NCBI RefSeq assembly: GCF_910592395.1
Contig: NC_088322.1
Span: forward strand, 14,503,431 to 14,567,430
DNA from: Lineus longissimus
Taxonomy: Eukaryota > Nemertea > Pilidiophora > Heteronemertea > Lineidae
DNA: 64,000 nucleotides
Direction: 5' to 3'
Below, in pieces: positions 27,401-42,400 of this stretch (within the stretch, counting starts at the first letter, position 1; each line of letters opens with the position of its first letter). The translations under genes and the position numbers were made by a program. Under the pieces are notes generated by a model. The model was not told where the DNA came from, searched no databases, and saw nothing but the letters and a program-made list of their open reading frames with translations.

Positions 27401-30400
27401 GCGATGAATTGGTTTTTGCTCAGCATCCTTCATACTAGTAGTGAAGAAATTCACCACATTCAGGTGACTTGACTTTGCATTGGACTCAGGTTGGGGATTT
27501 CTGGTGTTTTCATGGTTTTGACTGGTATAGCCTTCTCTCATGTGTCGTGGCGGAGGCGGAACTACTTTGGCCTGTTAAGTTCTTTCAATCAATCTTCTGT
27601 GGCATCATGTAACCTAGACTCGTATTTAGAAAGATGAAACTTTCATTGTATCCGCCCAAAACACTGCACTGGTGTTTGCAGTTGAGCGTCGAACAAGTTA
27701 CAAGGAAACGTTCTTTTTCATCGTCGAACCCACTCTCAGTGGCGCGCCAGCAGGTGCTGGTGGGAACACACGCCTTCCCGTAGAAAATCTTCGAAAATAT
27801 CCTTGAATTTTGGGAAGTTCACCGTAACTGTCTGTAAAGGCACCAAGGCGCTATCCTTTTCTCAGGCTCTATATTCTGCCCATGACACTGATGTGTAAAG
27901 ACATAGGTGCTCTTCTACCTGTGTGGCGGGGATAGTAGTCCTAGGGCTGATAGTTCGTGTAACAATAGCCCGCATTGCTAAATGTTTTGGTTAGGGTTAG
28001 CGGTACAATAGATCATGCTGCTTAATTGGTCAAATACAATGATACCGGACTATGACTCCAGGGGGACTATATCCGCTGTCACACCGGTCTCCGAAACCAA
28101 GCACGAGACACAGCCAAACAAAACACAGCTCTAGAACACCGAGCGCATGACCACCGCTTACCAAAAACATATTGGGAATTTGCATGTACTCATCTCTGCC
28201 TAATCACATTACTTCATTATGAGCCATACGTCTGGGATATCAAGCAAGTCAATCTAATTTTCCATGAACTATCAGGAGAATTGTCAAATTTACTTGTGTG
28301 GCCCAATTTTCGGATTCTGTTTCCTTAGGTTGTGGTCGATTGTTGAGGCTGTTTTTGCGTGCAAGCTGTTATTTGAAGACATGTTCCGTGTATACTAAGA
28401 ATTAATTCATACGTCTCACCATTTCTCTAAGGATTGATCCCGGGAGGTGATATCATTCGATAGCTTGCACATAAGTCGTTCGTAGGCCTATAGGCCTAGA
28501 GTACAGTGCAGTGGCTACACAGTCAGCAGTGCGAGAGCTTGACTTCGACATCGCATGATGTCAGACAGGACACAACAGACCTTCCCTTATCAAACTCCTC
28601 AGAAGAAACATTATCTGCTAATGGTATTATTATTGGTAAATTGCACTGAAACCCCACATCAGACCTTCCCTTTAAATATCAAACTCCTCAGAAGGTAAAT
28701 TGCGCCAAGTCCTAAAGGTACACAAATGCACGTGTACAGATTCTATTGTTAAAGTTACTATGTGGTTTTCGACAACAATAGCTGTGATTGACTGTATGCA
28801 AATGAGGTAAGATTGGGTGTCCGGAACTCTCGTGAGAAAAGAATTTCGCCTCCCGAGAACGGACGGGTGGTGAAACTGAAGAACTCTGATAAGTCGACTG
28901 GAAAGGCTGGATAGGTCCAGAACAGTTATTACTTTGGGGAACAGGCGTGTCATCGAAAAGCAACAAAACAATGAAGCAACTTTACTTTCGCAAAAATGAT
29001 CCTTGAAATTCTTCTTGAGACACTCAAGGAGGATTCCGCGGTGACGTCACGGTTTTCTCAAGATGGCGCTGCAGATTGTGAGACACCCTGTCCTTTGAAG
29101 GTTGCGATCATGACCTGTAACCTGCTATTGCCCGTGTCAACCGCGCGCAATCACGATTCTCGCCGGGCAAATGATTTCATTGCCAACACTTCCCATGGGG
29201 TGTGTCGTAGCTTCATGAGCTATGTGACCAATCCCAGTTAATTGGATGATATTACAGCCGTGAACATGCTAATCACTGTCCTAAATCACACTAACTACAT
29301 GTTGTGATACCCTAATGCACAAATGAACGATACGCTAATCTTCGAGCTTGACCGACCAGGTTGCCGGAAACTTGAGACTTATCTCATGGAGCTCGCGGTT
29401 TCATTAATATAACCAGAGATATAACGCAACCACCATCTTTCAAGAATCGCCTGTTTGGCTTATCACTGCCCTTGTAACACACCAACTTTCTAGCGAGACC
29501 TTAATAAACAGCTTGATGAGACTGACTCAGGGTGGTGGACTTCTTTCTGTTTAAATTTACAATACGCCATCACTGTTTGTGTCTCCTGAGAAATCGCCCT
29601 AATCATTGCCTATATCGCACTAACTATAACAAAGACCATAATTCACAAAATGGTGATACCTTGACGCCAGAGCTAGACCGACTGGAGTGGGGGAAGTCTC
29701 GATTTAGCTGACCGAAAATACGTCAACATATCTCAGCTGATCTCATCTTTCAAATCGTTTTGTCGCCGAACTCAGACGTCAGGTTAATGGAACCGACGCA
29801 GCATGATTGAACAATCATACCATGGGACCTAAAGTAATGACTTCCAAGATGTGATGTTGGTTCCTTCATGGTGCATCCAAAGAGTTTCCCATGTTCTTCG
29901 GGGAATTCTCGCAGTGTGTTGTATACTTCACACCTCGTTCCAGAAGGCATTGGAGAATAAAGAGACCTCGGTATGCAAGGTATACCGGTAATTAAGAGAC
30001 ACCCCGTAGACAATTTGAACCAATGTCCCAGTCTAAACAAACAGAACCGTCGTGATTGATTGTAGGCTGAGGGAGCAAATAGTAATATCCGTCTCAAACC
30101 CCTGAGGAAGTAACAAGCAAACCAACGTTTGCTATGGTTAATGAAAAAAGACAACCAGTGATTTATGGCGGAAGTGCGGGATGCCTTTTGCCAAGTTGCT
30201 TTTTGATAAACACAACCAACGGTAGTACCACTGCTTGCTTATGAAAAACAAGAAGAAGATTATCCCGGAAGGTTACAGACGGAAACAAAATGTTTATCCC
30301 AAGATCCCAATGCGGATTTTTGCAGCACGCTGCCCACTCGTCGGAGATTGAAAACGGACGTTCTTGCACCCGCATTGCCAAGAGCCAGTCCCGATTTCAA

Positions 30401-33400
30401 TCGCAACATGACCATTACCGTCTATCTTAACATCCTCTCATTACCCAAAGTGGTTGCCTACCATCTACCGACATCGGGCGGTATAAGCAGCCTTCATTTG
30501 CTTTGATGAATCACCGGCTCTGATCATGTGTACACATCTTTGAGTGGTTGCAGACGATGGATTTGGCGGACTGGAACACATTGAGCAATGATTGGGTTTA
30601 CTTTATAACGACACAAATAACGACCGGATCACTAGCTTGGTATTAACAATGTCATGCGCAACAAGCAACCTTTTTAGAGGTTTTTCGGGTTCTCAAAAAA
30701 CTTCTTAAATGTTTTTTACTTCTGAGAGTGTGGAAATTAGCCAATCATAAAGCGTCATCTTGGGTGACCTCCTGTCAATTTTCCTCTCAGAAATAGATAA
30801 ATAGTTCAGAATTGTTCATGAACGTCGCCTGTCTAGATCACATTTACTATCTGCTCCGCAAATCACAAACGGCCATGTCCCATGAAAGATACATACTCGT
30901 CGTCTTTGATTTGCCCAGTTGATAGTATGAGATGTTATCATCGGCGTCTCAGACGCTGTAGCTCCCGATTCCATCTTAAAACCAATGTCTTGTATTGACT
31001 ACTTGGGTCGCCATCATTCCTTGTTAATCAACTCCAATTTATTTGTGACAGATCTTGGGAAGCATCTGCCCTGCCATATCAGGGAGGCAATCGATCACTA
31101 AACAATGACAAGATAGTTACATATATGTCAGTAACTAAAGTAAACAGGGAGGGGTGAATAAATTCAATTCGAAACATCAGGGCGAAAAACAGTGTTGTAA
31201 ACAAAGATATACGCATGCGCGTCAGAGATACGACAGAAATCAAGGCTATGACCATCTTGCGCGTGACATTTGCACAAAATAGATTCCACGGCCCAGGGTG
31301 AAATCAAAGATACAAACATTTGACGTAATAATTTCATATAAATTTACCGTTTCTCGATGTAAGGCTCCAGAAAAAAGAAGGCCCGCAGTGCATTTTTCTT
31401 CTTCAGATAAGCATGGCGCTCCAGCTGGAAACTGCTGGAAGATATCCTTGAGATGTATCAACTAATTTGTTTCTTGATCCAATTATAACATCCCCGAGGG
31501 AATGAACTATAACAGGAACGTGACGGAAGCAGAATTTATCGAATCACTGCAGACACACTAAAGAGCAAATTATCGCATTTAGGAGAAATTCTGTACGAAT
31601 CGGTATAACAGATGCTGCGAGCTTTACCATCAATTCAGTAGCCCAATCCGCCATATTTGTAAAAAAATAGTTATCTTTTAAGCAATACGTCTCTCAACCA
31701 GTCGGCGTTGTCAATGTGATTCAGTACAGTTTCACTTAACGCATCCATACCGTGCGCTATTGTCCGCGTTTGGATTTCTTCTGTGCTAAATTGTGTTCCT
31801 CATTTCGAGCGTCAGTGTCATATTACGGAATCTTATCGTCTTAGGCCAAGTTTTGGAGTTGGTCACTCTTGCAGATGGAGATTTGACTCGACAACAACAC
31901 ATTCAACCATGCTTTCGCTGACAACCTTGATAATAACCATCTTTTTCATTAAGGAACTGGTAATGACTTCTAAATGAGTCCAGGGGGTCGCTTTCTTCAC
32001 TAATGAGTATTGTAACCATCTCTAATTAGGAAGAAGGACGACTTTTGAATAGCTGGAGGCCACTTTTTGTAGAGAGAGTACATGGATACGAATGGTTGCA
32101 CGGGTTATACGTCATATTGCCCTGAATTTTATTATTCTCGAATGTTGCCATTCAAGTGAAATTGTCAAAACTAGTTGTGGACGAAAAATAAGAATTTCCA
32201 GTCGAGAAGGTTGGAGACTTTGGTTTTTTGGCATTCAGAGATATTCCCGAAAGCAAACTTTAAGTAAAATCTGGTTGATGGCCCAATCAAAAGGGTCGAA
32301 TTCTGCATCCTCGGCGTGCCCATTTGCAATGACCCAATCAGAAGGCTCGATTGTGCGGAGTATAAATAGTAATAGAAATAGACTGCGTGCTCCCGCTCAC
32401 TCATTCAAAGCCAGGCAATTCCCATACCAAACCACGCATGTACATTCATGTCCATGTATGGAGACTGCGAGCAGTGCACACGCTATCATCGGTCAATGTA
32501 CGCCGAGTGTGAGCAGTGCATCACAAATGAAACAAGACAATCTATGCACAAGCTACTTATATCAGCTGTCGATGTGTGGAGACTGAGAGCAGAATATCAC
32601 TGATTCAACATGGCAGCTCATACGCTCGAGCTCATAGCATCTGTCAGCTCGATCACTGAACCATGTTTATCTCGTAATTGATGATCCACAGAAATACCCT
32701 GCTGGAGTAAAATGCAAATTGAATTTGATAACTACATGGTATAATTGATTCATATTGGTTTGATTAATTGACAACGGGTCCAGAAGACTGAAACAAATTT
32801 CAAGCTGCGGGGACAAGAGACGTTGTTTTTTGCCACGAGGGATATGCTATACAACTCTGACGACAAAATCTTCTCTCGAAATCCCACAGCAGAACAACTA
32901 GCGGAGAATCGAGGGCATGGTGATCCGGTTGACAGGTCCTCTGGAAAAATTATAGTTCCGCTCTTTCTCCGACGTATTCGTTCGCCAATAAATCAGACAA
33001 AACAACATATCGGACTCTGCTATGATCTAGCTCCATTGAAAGGAGATGCTTTCGAACTCCCCCGTCTCTAAGGATCTACGTCAACTCACTTGGTGACAGG
33101 GGCGTTTTCTCATCACCATTATTTTGTCTGCTCCAGTGCCAAGTTGTTAGAAAGTATATTATAACACTGTCGCTTGATGTACACTGATGTACATAAAACA
33201 ACACATATCAATGGGTGTTATGGGCTAACATGCTTGCTAACAACCGGGCCCTGACCCACAAACATCTTGAGGAACTCGGTCGATATCACCGCAAGGAAGT
33301 ACATCTGACATGAAGTATACCCAACATCAGGTTGGAAATGACATGCACGCTATTACGTGACTTCCGGTAGACGGGTGCTCATTTCCGATGCTGTCCATTC

Positions 33401-36400
33401 CCGTCAATATCTCTGCTAAGGTATTCTCGTGGGGCTGCGTGTGTTAAGGTGGTGATTCTTACTCGGTGCCAGTGGACCTAGCGTTATACTTCAGTCTCAC
33501 TGCAAAAGAATACAGCGTATCAGCGGATTATTCGCAACAGGCAAAATCGAGGAGGGCCCTAACATGAACAACCTCTGTGGTTCAACGGATAGAATGCTGG
33601 ACTTTCGATCTGGTGGTCACGGGTTCGATTCCCCGCGTATCCACAACTTTTTTTCCTCTTCATTTACCTAGTTTGCAGCTGGCTGTGGTCGGAACCACCA
33701 ACCGCCCACATGGCTTCCGCGCATTCATCGCAAAGCTACCATCAGGTCCACAGAAAAAGAGCGCTCATCACCATTCAGCGCAGAAACTGGGGATTAATTT
33801 TGCATGAAATGGAAGGTTTGATGGTCGTATAACCTCTTCATAATAGATTTGTTACGGTAGACCGGAGATTCTTCATGAGACGGTCGGCGGGTATAGTCTT
33901 TATGGTTGATGAGGGAGGATGTTTGAAATATTATATGCAGCAGATTGTGTGAGATATTAGGTATTCGTTAAAGTACGTGCAGCATGAGCAGATATGCCTC
34001 TTTGTTGATGTTCTGAGTAAACTGTAGAGAAGCACTGCGTAGTCTACCAAGGGTCTTTTCCGGTCAAAATGTCAAGTGATCTCATCATTATCAGCGAGAA
34101 GTCGACATACAGCTAGACTAGACTAAGATCTTTGGGAGAAAACTGCTGATGTATATCACTGCAACACCCGCCAGATCTACATATTAGTTTGCCCGAGTAT
34201 ACACTCAGGCTTAACCACATGGTAGCCTGTCTTACTAGTATAGATACTCCTGAAAATGAAGGGCCTGGATTAGAATGACGAGATTATGACGCGATGTACT
34301 GGACCACATGCGAACCTGTGTCCCAGTTTTCTCTGACTCGTTGCCCAACACAACAACAAAGTAGAACCGGAACAAAGTAGAGCAACGACTGAAACATGCA
34401 AAGGCTTGATTTCACTGCAGCAGCCGCGTTGGCCGCCGAGGGCCAACCTTGAATCGAAAAACAGCAAACTAAGCGGCAAACCGCTGCAGATTGTTAAACG
34501 ATGCTGTCGGGGGAATCTGGCCTTGATTGTGCACTTGAGATGCCATGGTATTCACTTGCTGAAGAAGCTTATTGAATATACATTTATATATATATATAGC
34601 ACGGCAACGAATGCATAGATCCAGTAAATGAAGATATTTGTCATCAATTATTCGAAATATTATTATGGAAGTTAATCGTGTTAGCCGCAATCGTTAAATA
34701 CCCCTGAGGGCTTAGTTTCGTGAGATTTTCTGTATTTTTTCCCTTGGGAGGCCAAAGCGGCTTTTCGCCTACATGTAATTGCGGAGGGTAAGACTCTTCT
34801 CTCGGCCGATTACATTGCCAGGAACGTTATATTAGTGGGAGTCGTTGGTTATCAGCAGCGAAATGAGGGCGTCATTGGGATGACTTTACTTTAAGTGTTA
34901 TTACAGGACTCTGAGGGAGACGGGAGGTCGGAACTGTTCCTTCATCACTCGTGTCTAAGATGCACACGTAGTTATATCAGACGTGGTTTCAGATATCTCG
35001 TCTTATCATCATCATCATCATCAAATGTGGAGTCGTAGCGGCCCTTCAGGGTCTTCACCTAATAGTACTGCGCGATACACAAGACTGAGTGTGCTATTGG
35101 GGACTATAAGAATAAGATTGCATTTCTTTCACTGATTTATAACAGAACAATGAACATGTAGGTTGCGTCAGGCGTACTGTGGGCGCCTTCCAAATGAGAT
35201 GTGAAACCCCAAAAGACCGATTCAAAAAGAATGTAAATGATGTCGAATGGCTTTCATGACTGTGCCGTGCCGATACTGTTTTTACCAAACAGTTTTTGAG
35301 GAATACATGCAGCACGGCTTGCACTGAAGATTTGTTATTGCTTGACTTGTTGCTGTTACTGTCCTAAGATATTCTCGATCGAAGAGGAATATAGACTTCG
35401 CGTGACAAACCATCATGGATCAAATTTGTAGTATTTCGTTTCCATCTTTCGCTAGCACTTACAACTGATGTTTCTGTAAGTAGTTGCGGCATTATAATAT
35501 CGGATGTCATGCACATAAGATTTCGCATGTCATACGCATCCTGGAGGCATATTTGTAGCGCAACTTCTTGATTTTATCAACTACTGAATATTCTAAAGTA
35601 GTAAGTGGCGTGAAATATTTCGTGGCCGCGCCGTCGGCTTCATCTCGAGATGATAGAGAATTATTATCATGAACTGACAAGATTTATATTCTGGAGTGCG
35701 ACCAGAAGTGTTCAACACTTCAGAGCCATTCCACCACCCTCATTCAGCCCGTTGTTTGGGGCAACACGCATGCGCAGTGTGCTATGCGGAAGATTCATCA
35801 ACAAAAATCATTGAAAATTAGAAATTATAAAGATTCTCCAGAAATGCACTCGGCGCATCGATTTGTCAAGAAGATATTCGTCAAGATGTTTCAGGAGCGT
35901 CACTTCAATCAAATCTGCTTAATTCAACCAGTTATGTAAAAGGCTTCAACCCATTTAGGTTAATAGGATCGTCCGCTTCGAATCATACTTCCAATTTGTT
36001 GTTGAAGGAGAGAGTGCTTTTTCAATGTTCAAATTTTTTAGCCATTTCCCGATATCGCATAACAAGTATAAAGTCAACAGTGCAAGCAAGCAGTGAGCGT
36101 TTCACGTCTGCGATGAACATTTTTTACAGAATAACTAGTTTTTTTAAACAAGATAAGACGCAGAACGACAATCCTGACAATATCAGACCATTTCACTCGA
36201 TACATACTTACTCCCTCGGAAACATGCGTAAGAAGAAGTCGTGTTGTAGGCCCTGTATGCATAACGGTTACCAAATTCACAGTAAAGTGGAAGTCGTGCG
36301 TCGATCGGAGGAGAGATTCGAAAGAAATCATTCGCCTGGGTTGCATACTCAGTTTACATCATGTACTCCTTTACATGTACGGTATTATACATTGTACGGT

Positions 36401-39400
36401 ACATATTGTAGTGTAGGGAACAATTTAATTTATTTCACATCCGTATCCTCCAAGTTCAATGATCTTTAGAAAATTTCCTCTCGATCCCATTTTCTCCTTC
36501 ACATCATGACTCCATATTCATTCAGTTTGCCTCGTAGCAGTTTTAAGAACAGTAAAAACAAGATACTTTTTCAATCAGCAGCCATAAACGATAAACGACA
36601 GTCTGAAACACTATAATCTCGATTTACCAGCTCATGTACCAAGCAGCCGACAGCCTTATACGTGAAATCTGCATGATTCGATATTTACGAGGTGTTCCTC
36701 GCCTCGTCGTCTGCTTCATCAATGGCATATAGATTTACTAGTACAGCGCATTAAACCAGCTGCAGAGGTGTGTCGTCTGTTAAGGAATCATGATCAATCA
36801 GGAATCGCATCAAGATGCACTGCGCAGACGAATTCTTTCAAAAGTGTAGATGGTATCAAAACGTGTAAAAAACCGACCAGCGGCATTTCTGGAGACAGTG
36901 ATACCGGGTGAGTGACGATGATGATCACTACGTTGATAAGATTGAGAATGATGAAGTACATTCCACGCCCATCGTCAAATGTTGGAAGCAGCAAACCAAT
37001 ATGACCATGGTCACTTGTTGAAATTCCTTCTTTATACAATTAGTCAAAACCTAGAAACTGGTCATTGCTATACGAGAGCCAATCAGCTCTCGCCAAAATG
37101 GACAGCCTCGATTTGAATTCTTTGGTTTTTGGTTCGACTTCAGCCCCGGGTTGTTAGCCTACATCAAAGCTGCTTTCAAATGTTAATGCTTTGACAGTGT
37201 CATCTATTGTTTCAGCTGCCTCCAAGGTGATTTTTCGTTAATATTTTAAGGAAATAGATTTTCCATCAGCAAATTCGTGCTCATTTTTTTATTGAATTTC
37301 ACTCGACCTGCCTTTTAATAGGCTTAGCGCACTTCCACACTTTCATCACCAGCGAAAATGTAACTTCTCATTTCCTATCAAAATTTCCGGGTGCAGAAGA
37401 ATGCTAAGTTTGATCAATTCGATCAGCTATACACGTGAAGAGGAAATGCTTCTATTCGATAAACTCTCGTAGTGGAATTCCACAGTAATGACTCGTGCAT
37501 TTATTTGTTTCATTCATCCTCGCCTCGATACCGACTCAGGTGCGTGAAATGAAGGTTGGGCATTTTATTAGCAGCATTTTCTTCAACGTTCGTTTGTTGA
37601 AGAGACCTTGATCCATGAACTTAACCATGACCCTGACCTAATTCTCTTTAAAGTTACATCCATTAGCAAAAACCATGCGCAATTTGTGCCCATATTACTT
37701 GATTTCTTGCTTGGGTTTTCAATCCTTTACTTTGCCATTATAGGTCTTCCTGAAACTGTATAAGTGTCATTAAATGAAATACGCAGCGAGATTTAAAGAA
37801 GGCTGCGGCTATTTTTCAAATTTGCTGCCATGGCTTTGAACATTTTTTGCGCCGTTAGTCGAAATATGGTTCTCATCATCATATTGCCTTCAGAATTTAA
37901 AAAGATTACATCGTCTCAAATAAAATTACCCAAAAAAATGTTTAATTGGATTCTGGGTGATCGGGTTGAAGCTCGAGCGCCATTTATCTTATTTTTAATC
38001 AGACTAGCAGTAATTTATTGACATGCGGTGATTTCGTTTTCTCGATAATGATAAGATATGCCAACCAAGTATTAAAGGAAGAATAGTGATGGCGGTTCTA
38101 ATGTATTTTACATAGCATACTTTCTGTGTATGTATGTACTTCCGGTCTATCATTTGCATGCACGCAAGTCCCACTGCGAAGGAATCCTTTTCAGCATGCC
38201 CCTATTACGAAAGTCAAATCATACCCATTTCCCTTACGGTGCATGGTCTCCTAGAAAACACCAATTGGACCCCAGCTCCTGCCTATAGTAACCCCTTTAA
38301 AAGATGACCTGGCTGTTAGATGAGTTTGGCAAAGAATGTTTATCGTCCATCTGGGTCATTTAACATGATAATTCGCATCGACTTAGAGACCACTTGGGGA
38401 CTCTTCTATCAGATTTAGTTCATCAGTTCACATCAAAGTGATATACTAACATCATCAATATGAACCATCAAAGAAAGTATTTTATCTCTCAACTTTTCAT
38501 GGATCATTTCATGTTAGATAATCCAGCAAGAAATGGGAGAGAGGAGTGTCATGCATGTCAGTTTAACTGATGGGGTCGGCTGGCACCTCCCAAGAAAGTT
38601 TCAATACTCAACGACAATAACAACGGGTGGTTACCAGGCGCCTCTCAAGAAAGTTTCATCGTTCGACGACAATAACAACGGGCGGTTACCTGGCGCCTCT
38701 CAAGAAAGCTCCATCGCTCAACGACAATAACAACGACTGGTTATCTGGCGCCTCCAGACATACCAGAGAAGGTTTCATCACTGGACGACTAAAAGAACGT
38801 TTGGTGATCGAACACTATGAAAGAAAAACTTGTATCCTTCGAAGGAACTTTCTACTTCTTGGTCACATGCGTCGCGGTACGTCGTGACCCTGATAAAAAC
38901 CTTTTGTACTCTGTTACACGAGCTGCTTCAAATTTGCACAAGTCTGAGAATCTCCCATCGATTTTATTTTTATTTGGAGCCATTTACTTTCGTCGCTTTG
39001 GGCGAAATACGACCTAATGCGTTTAAGACTTGGCTTAAAAATTCATGTTTCATCTGACAACATATGGTGAAGCTCCGTGATAATCGATCGGACGTGTGAG
39101 AGCTTAAATATATATGGACAGCCTTGAAGGTGTCTGCTGGTATTTTCGCTCGTGCGGCAGAAATCACAAATGACCTCGCCGAATAAAACTTTCTCTCTCT
39201 GCTGACATAGTTAGCCAACCTGATCGAAATGGACGTCAGCTGGAAGTAAGCTAGCATCGTGATGCCTCTAGATATCCTGCAGTGGTCTCATCAACTTGAG
39301 ATGCTGTTCGTTGTCGATGTCAATGGTGATCTAAGCGAGGGTGTTGCAGTGAACCCGAAATTGACATTTAGCCGGAAAAAACCTGTCGCTTTCAGCAGCT

Positions 39401-42400
39401 CTAGCCGTCTTTAGGGATGAATGCTTCTGAATGGGGAACTGACATTTTCTTTTTTCACACACTGTCCCTCCCTGAAGGAACGAGTGACGTATTCTAAAGG
39501 TCACACGAGGTAGTGCATTGCGAAGGGAACCTTACTGTTCTGTTCAATAAAAACTAGTCTGGAAACACAAGACAATTCTCATCAGCGTGGAATATTAACT
39601 GATGGAGTAGCATGGTCATCCTGTGCATTCTTATGTTCCTTATCCAAAGCGATCAAACAGCTCTTAGGCACCTTGTAACATACGCCCTTTTCACTAAAAT
39701 CTTCTTGTCTTCTTGTCTCACTCATTTTCCTTATACCGTACATGTATTTAGAAAAGTTTACCCGTATGTTGAAGAGACTGTACCCAATGCATCGTTGCAT
39801 GCATGCTTGGCACCAAGTTCAATAAAATCGTGTTGTGTGAATCTACAGAGAGAAGAAATAGTCGTAAACCGAAGTGCCGATGTTTCTTTTTAATCCCAAC
39901 CGATTCGATGTTGATAGAATCATAAACCGTTCGTAACGTAAAGAACTGTAACAAGAAATTCCTGTTTTTCTCGAGGCCAGGATGAAATATTTCAATCCCG
40001 AAAGGGCACAAGTTCAGCTTGTCGGTTCAGCTTCGTAAGCATGTAGAATGGTTTTGGTCCACAGTAAGCAATGTTACTACGAGAGAGAATTGAACCGGCT
40101 ATATGAGGGGAAACTATTCTGCATTCGGCGATTCATTTTTCATCAGCGATAGGAAATCGTGTATATATTGGAACTTCAGTTATGGGACAAGCCCCACGGA
40201 CTGATGGATGCATTTTATACACAATTGCCTCCATACTCCTGATAAATTGCGACCATCTCTCCTAGTATTGACAAGACACCATTTTCAATATGCTCGGCGC
40301 TGATAGTATGTATGATGGATTAGACAAGCAGGGAGAAGGCCTGTCATCAGCTCTGTAATACAAATCGCTTTTGCCAAGGTTGGGAGGAGGGTTTGGCGGC
40401 GGCAGGCATTACGATATGAGAGATATATTAACCAAACTTTGGATGTCATTTCGATTTAGGAGTCAGAATTTGAGTTAAAGCCGTTAATGGACCATTTTGG
40501 TGGCTGTATCATTTCTGTAATGTCAGCGGCTTGCAAAGCAATCTTACATCTAAAAGATAGGACAACTGAGTAATATCAAAATTAAACAACCATACGTTAT
40601 TCGATTTTGAAATTATTCTCGTTATACATGTATTCCAAAGACAAGGTGTGAACGAAGAGTGGTACACTTCAGACGCAGTAGAAAGGCCTCCTCCTGTCGC
40701 CCGAGAGACGGTCAGGATGATGACATGGACGGCATGTGGGTCTAGAAGAGTGGATGTTCCATCCTCCGACACTAGAGACTGTCCCTTATACCACGGACCA
40801 ATCCCTTTGAGTAAAGTGCATAATCCTACAAGCTGTGAACTCTCAACGTCTCCAGTGTTGATTATGAGAGCGAGTATTATTGCAACTGCAGCCGCAAATA
40901 CGTCTCCAGTGCCTTGTTCACCATGCCGCCATTGCTGTGCGCCACCCGCGGCTCGGGGCCAATCTCTGTCCACATCAAAGTGTTACATCAAAGCTAATAC
41001 CACAACCAGTGGTCACAAGTTAATTGCCAACTCGTTCATTATGGATACGCTTTTTGTCCAGCAGACAGGAGTCAGAAAAACCGCTCAAGAGGTTCGATTA
41101 GTGATGGTCGACTCTTCCCCTCGCACTAAGTACAGGTCGAAAAAAATGTTGTAAAAAAGGGCTTGATCTTCCGGCAAGAAATATAACTCATATGCCAGGG
41201 TCATAGGATGAAGTGACCATACGTTCTCAGGCTTTGATGTTGGGCACATGTACGCCTCGGTTTTGGTCTACATTTGAGCTCCACCCTCGCGGTTTGGGTG
41301 AGACATTCAATACCTCCAGTTCGGTATCAATTCCTTAAACAACAACTGTTGAGTTTAAAGATGACTTACTGTGCTCCTAGAAAAGACCAATCACTTTAAA
41401 GTTTTTTAACAGTTGTGGCCTAGTGCATTCAACTACAAATGTGCAGTATGTGCAATACTCTTGAATCTAGTGCAATTCACTGTCACGAAGCATCACCCTG
41501 GATTGGAGTAGGAACATTATATAGCTCCCACAAAACGTGATTGGATAAACATCTGGCAAAGCTTTTGCAAAATAGCATCTCTTAGTTTCAACCACTTAGG
41601 ATATTGCCAAAAGCAAACTAAACGTTTACCAATGAATTATTGTGTCAATCCAGTATACCCGCTTCTCTGCACTTTAGATATTGCAGATCGAAGGCCGCGA
41701 ACAGCCTCAGAAATGCGCAACATTCGTATATTTCCCTGGCTCCGAATGTTGGGAAAATTAATTGCCACATGGGAACAGGAGATAATAAGGCATTCATTCG
41801 CTTCGATCCGGCTTGCTCTTTCCATCCAGCATCGTCCGTTCGACTTGTTCGACAAGGACAATGTGTAATGACGCGGCTTGGGCCCAATCGAGGTAGACCG
41901 GACCAACTATATCCTCGTCTCCCACAACTTCCAGAAAGGGCGCCGTTCCTCCAAAATGATCCTGAGGCACTTACAGAACATATGCCATACGAGTAACGAG
42001 ATAGAGGAAGGGACAAAATGCATCCACATCTTGGTTGCCTTCAGGTACATGTATATTACATGTACATTAAAATGACTACGGTAGATATAAGAGGCGAATT
42101 ACACCAAGGCCACAGATGCATTATCTGATACGACCACGCTCCTCCGCGGTGGTTTTCTGCAATGTTGGTTCTCCCATCCACCCGGGAAGAAAAGATTTGC
42201 GTAACAGAAACCCACCAGTTTTACAACAGTAGCTGTAATACATTCCGTGAAATCCCGCGAGAAATAACGATATCGGTTTTCAGCTTGCGAAGCAGATTGG
42301 AAATTGTTGGTTATGGTTTTCCTTTGTTAGTCAGCCGTTCGACGAACAAACAAATTTATTGGATTCCAGCACAGCTACCCAGCTAATCCCAAGCGTGGAC

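Noticed and set aside
31909..31972. Alternative signal-peptide exon for Ly6 gene 2 (MLSLTTLIITIFFIKEL)
   Set aside because: The hydrophobic leader is good, but the only nearby GT donor leaves phase 0, while exon 2 requires phase 1.
32092..32586. 164-codon open frame across the CCAAT/TATA block
   Set aside because: The frame runs through the promoter-like motifs themselves and contains short internal repeats. No family features.
33571..33643. A functional tRNA-Glu gene
   Set aside because: The acceptor stem pairs at only about three of seven positions and the T stem has two mismatches, so only a tRNA-like unit is claimed.
40509..41154. Two overlapping frames of 154 and 168 codons on opposite strands
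   Set aside because: Neither shows a recognisable domain or credible exon boundaries, and the overlap suggests that biased composition keeps both open.
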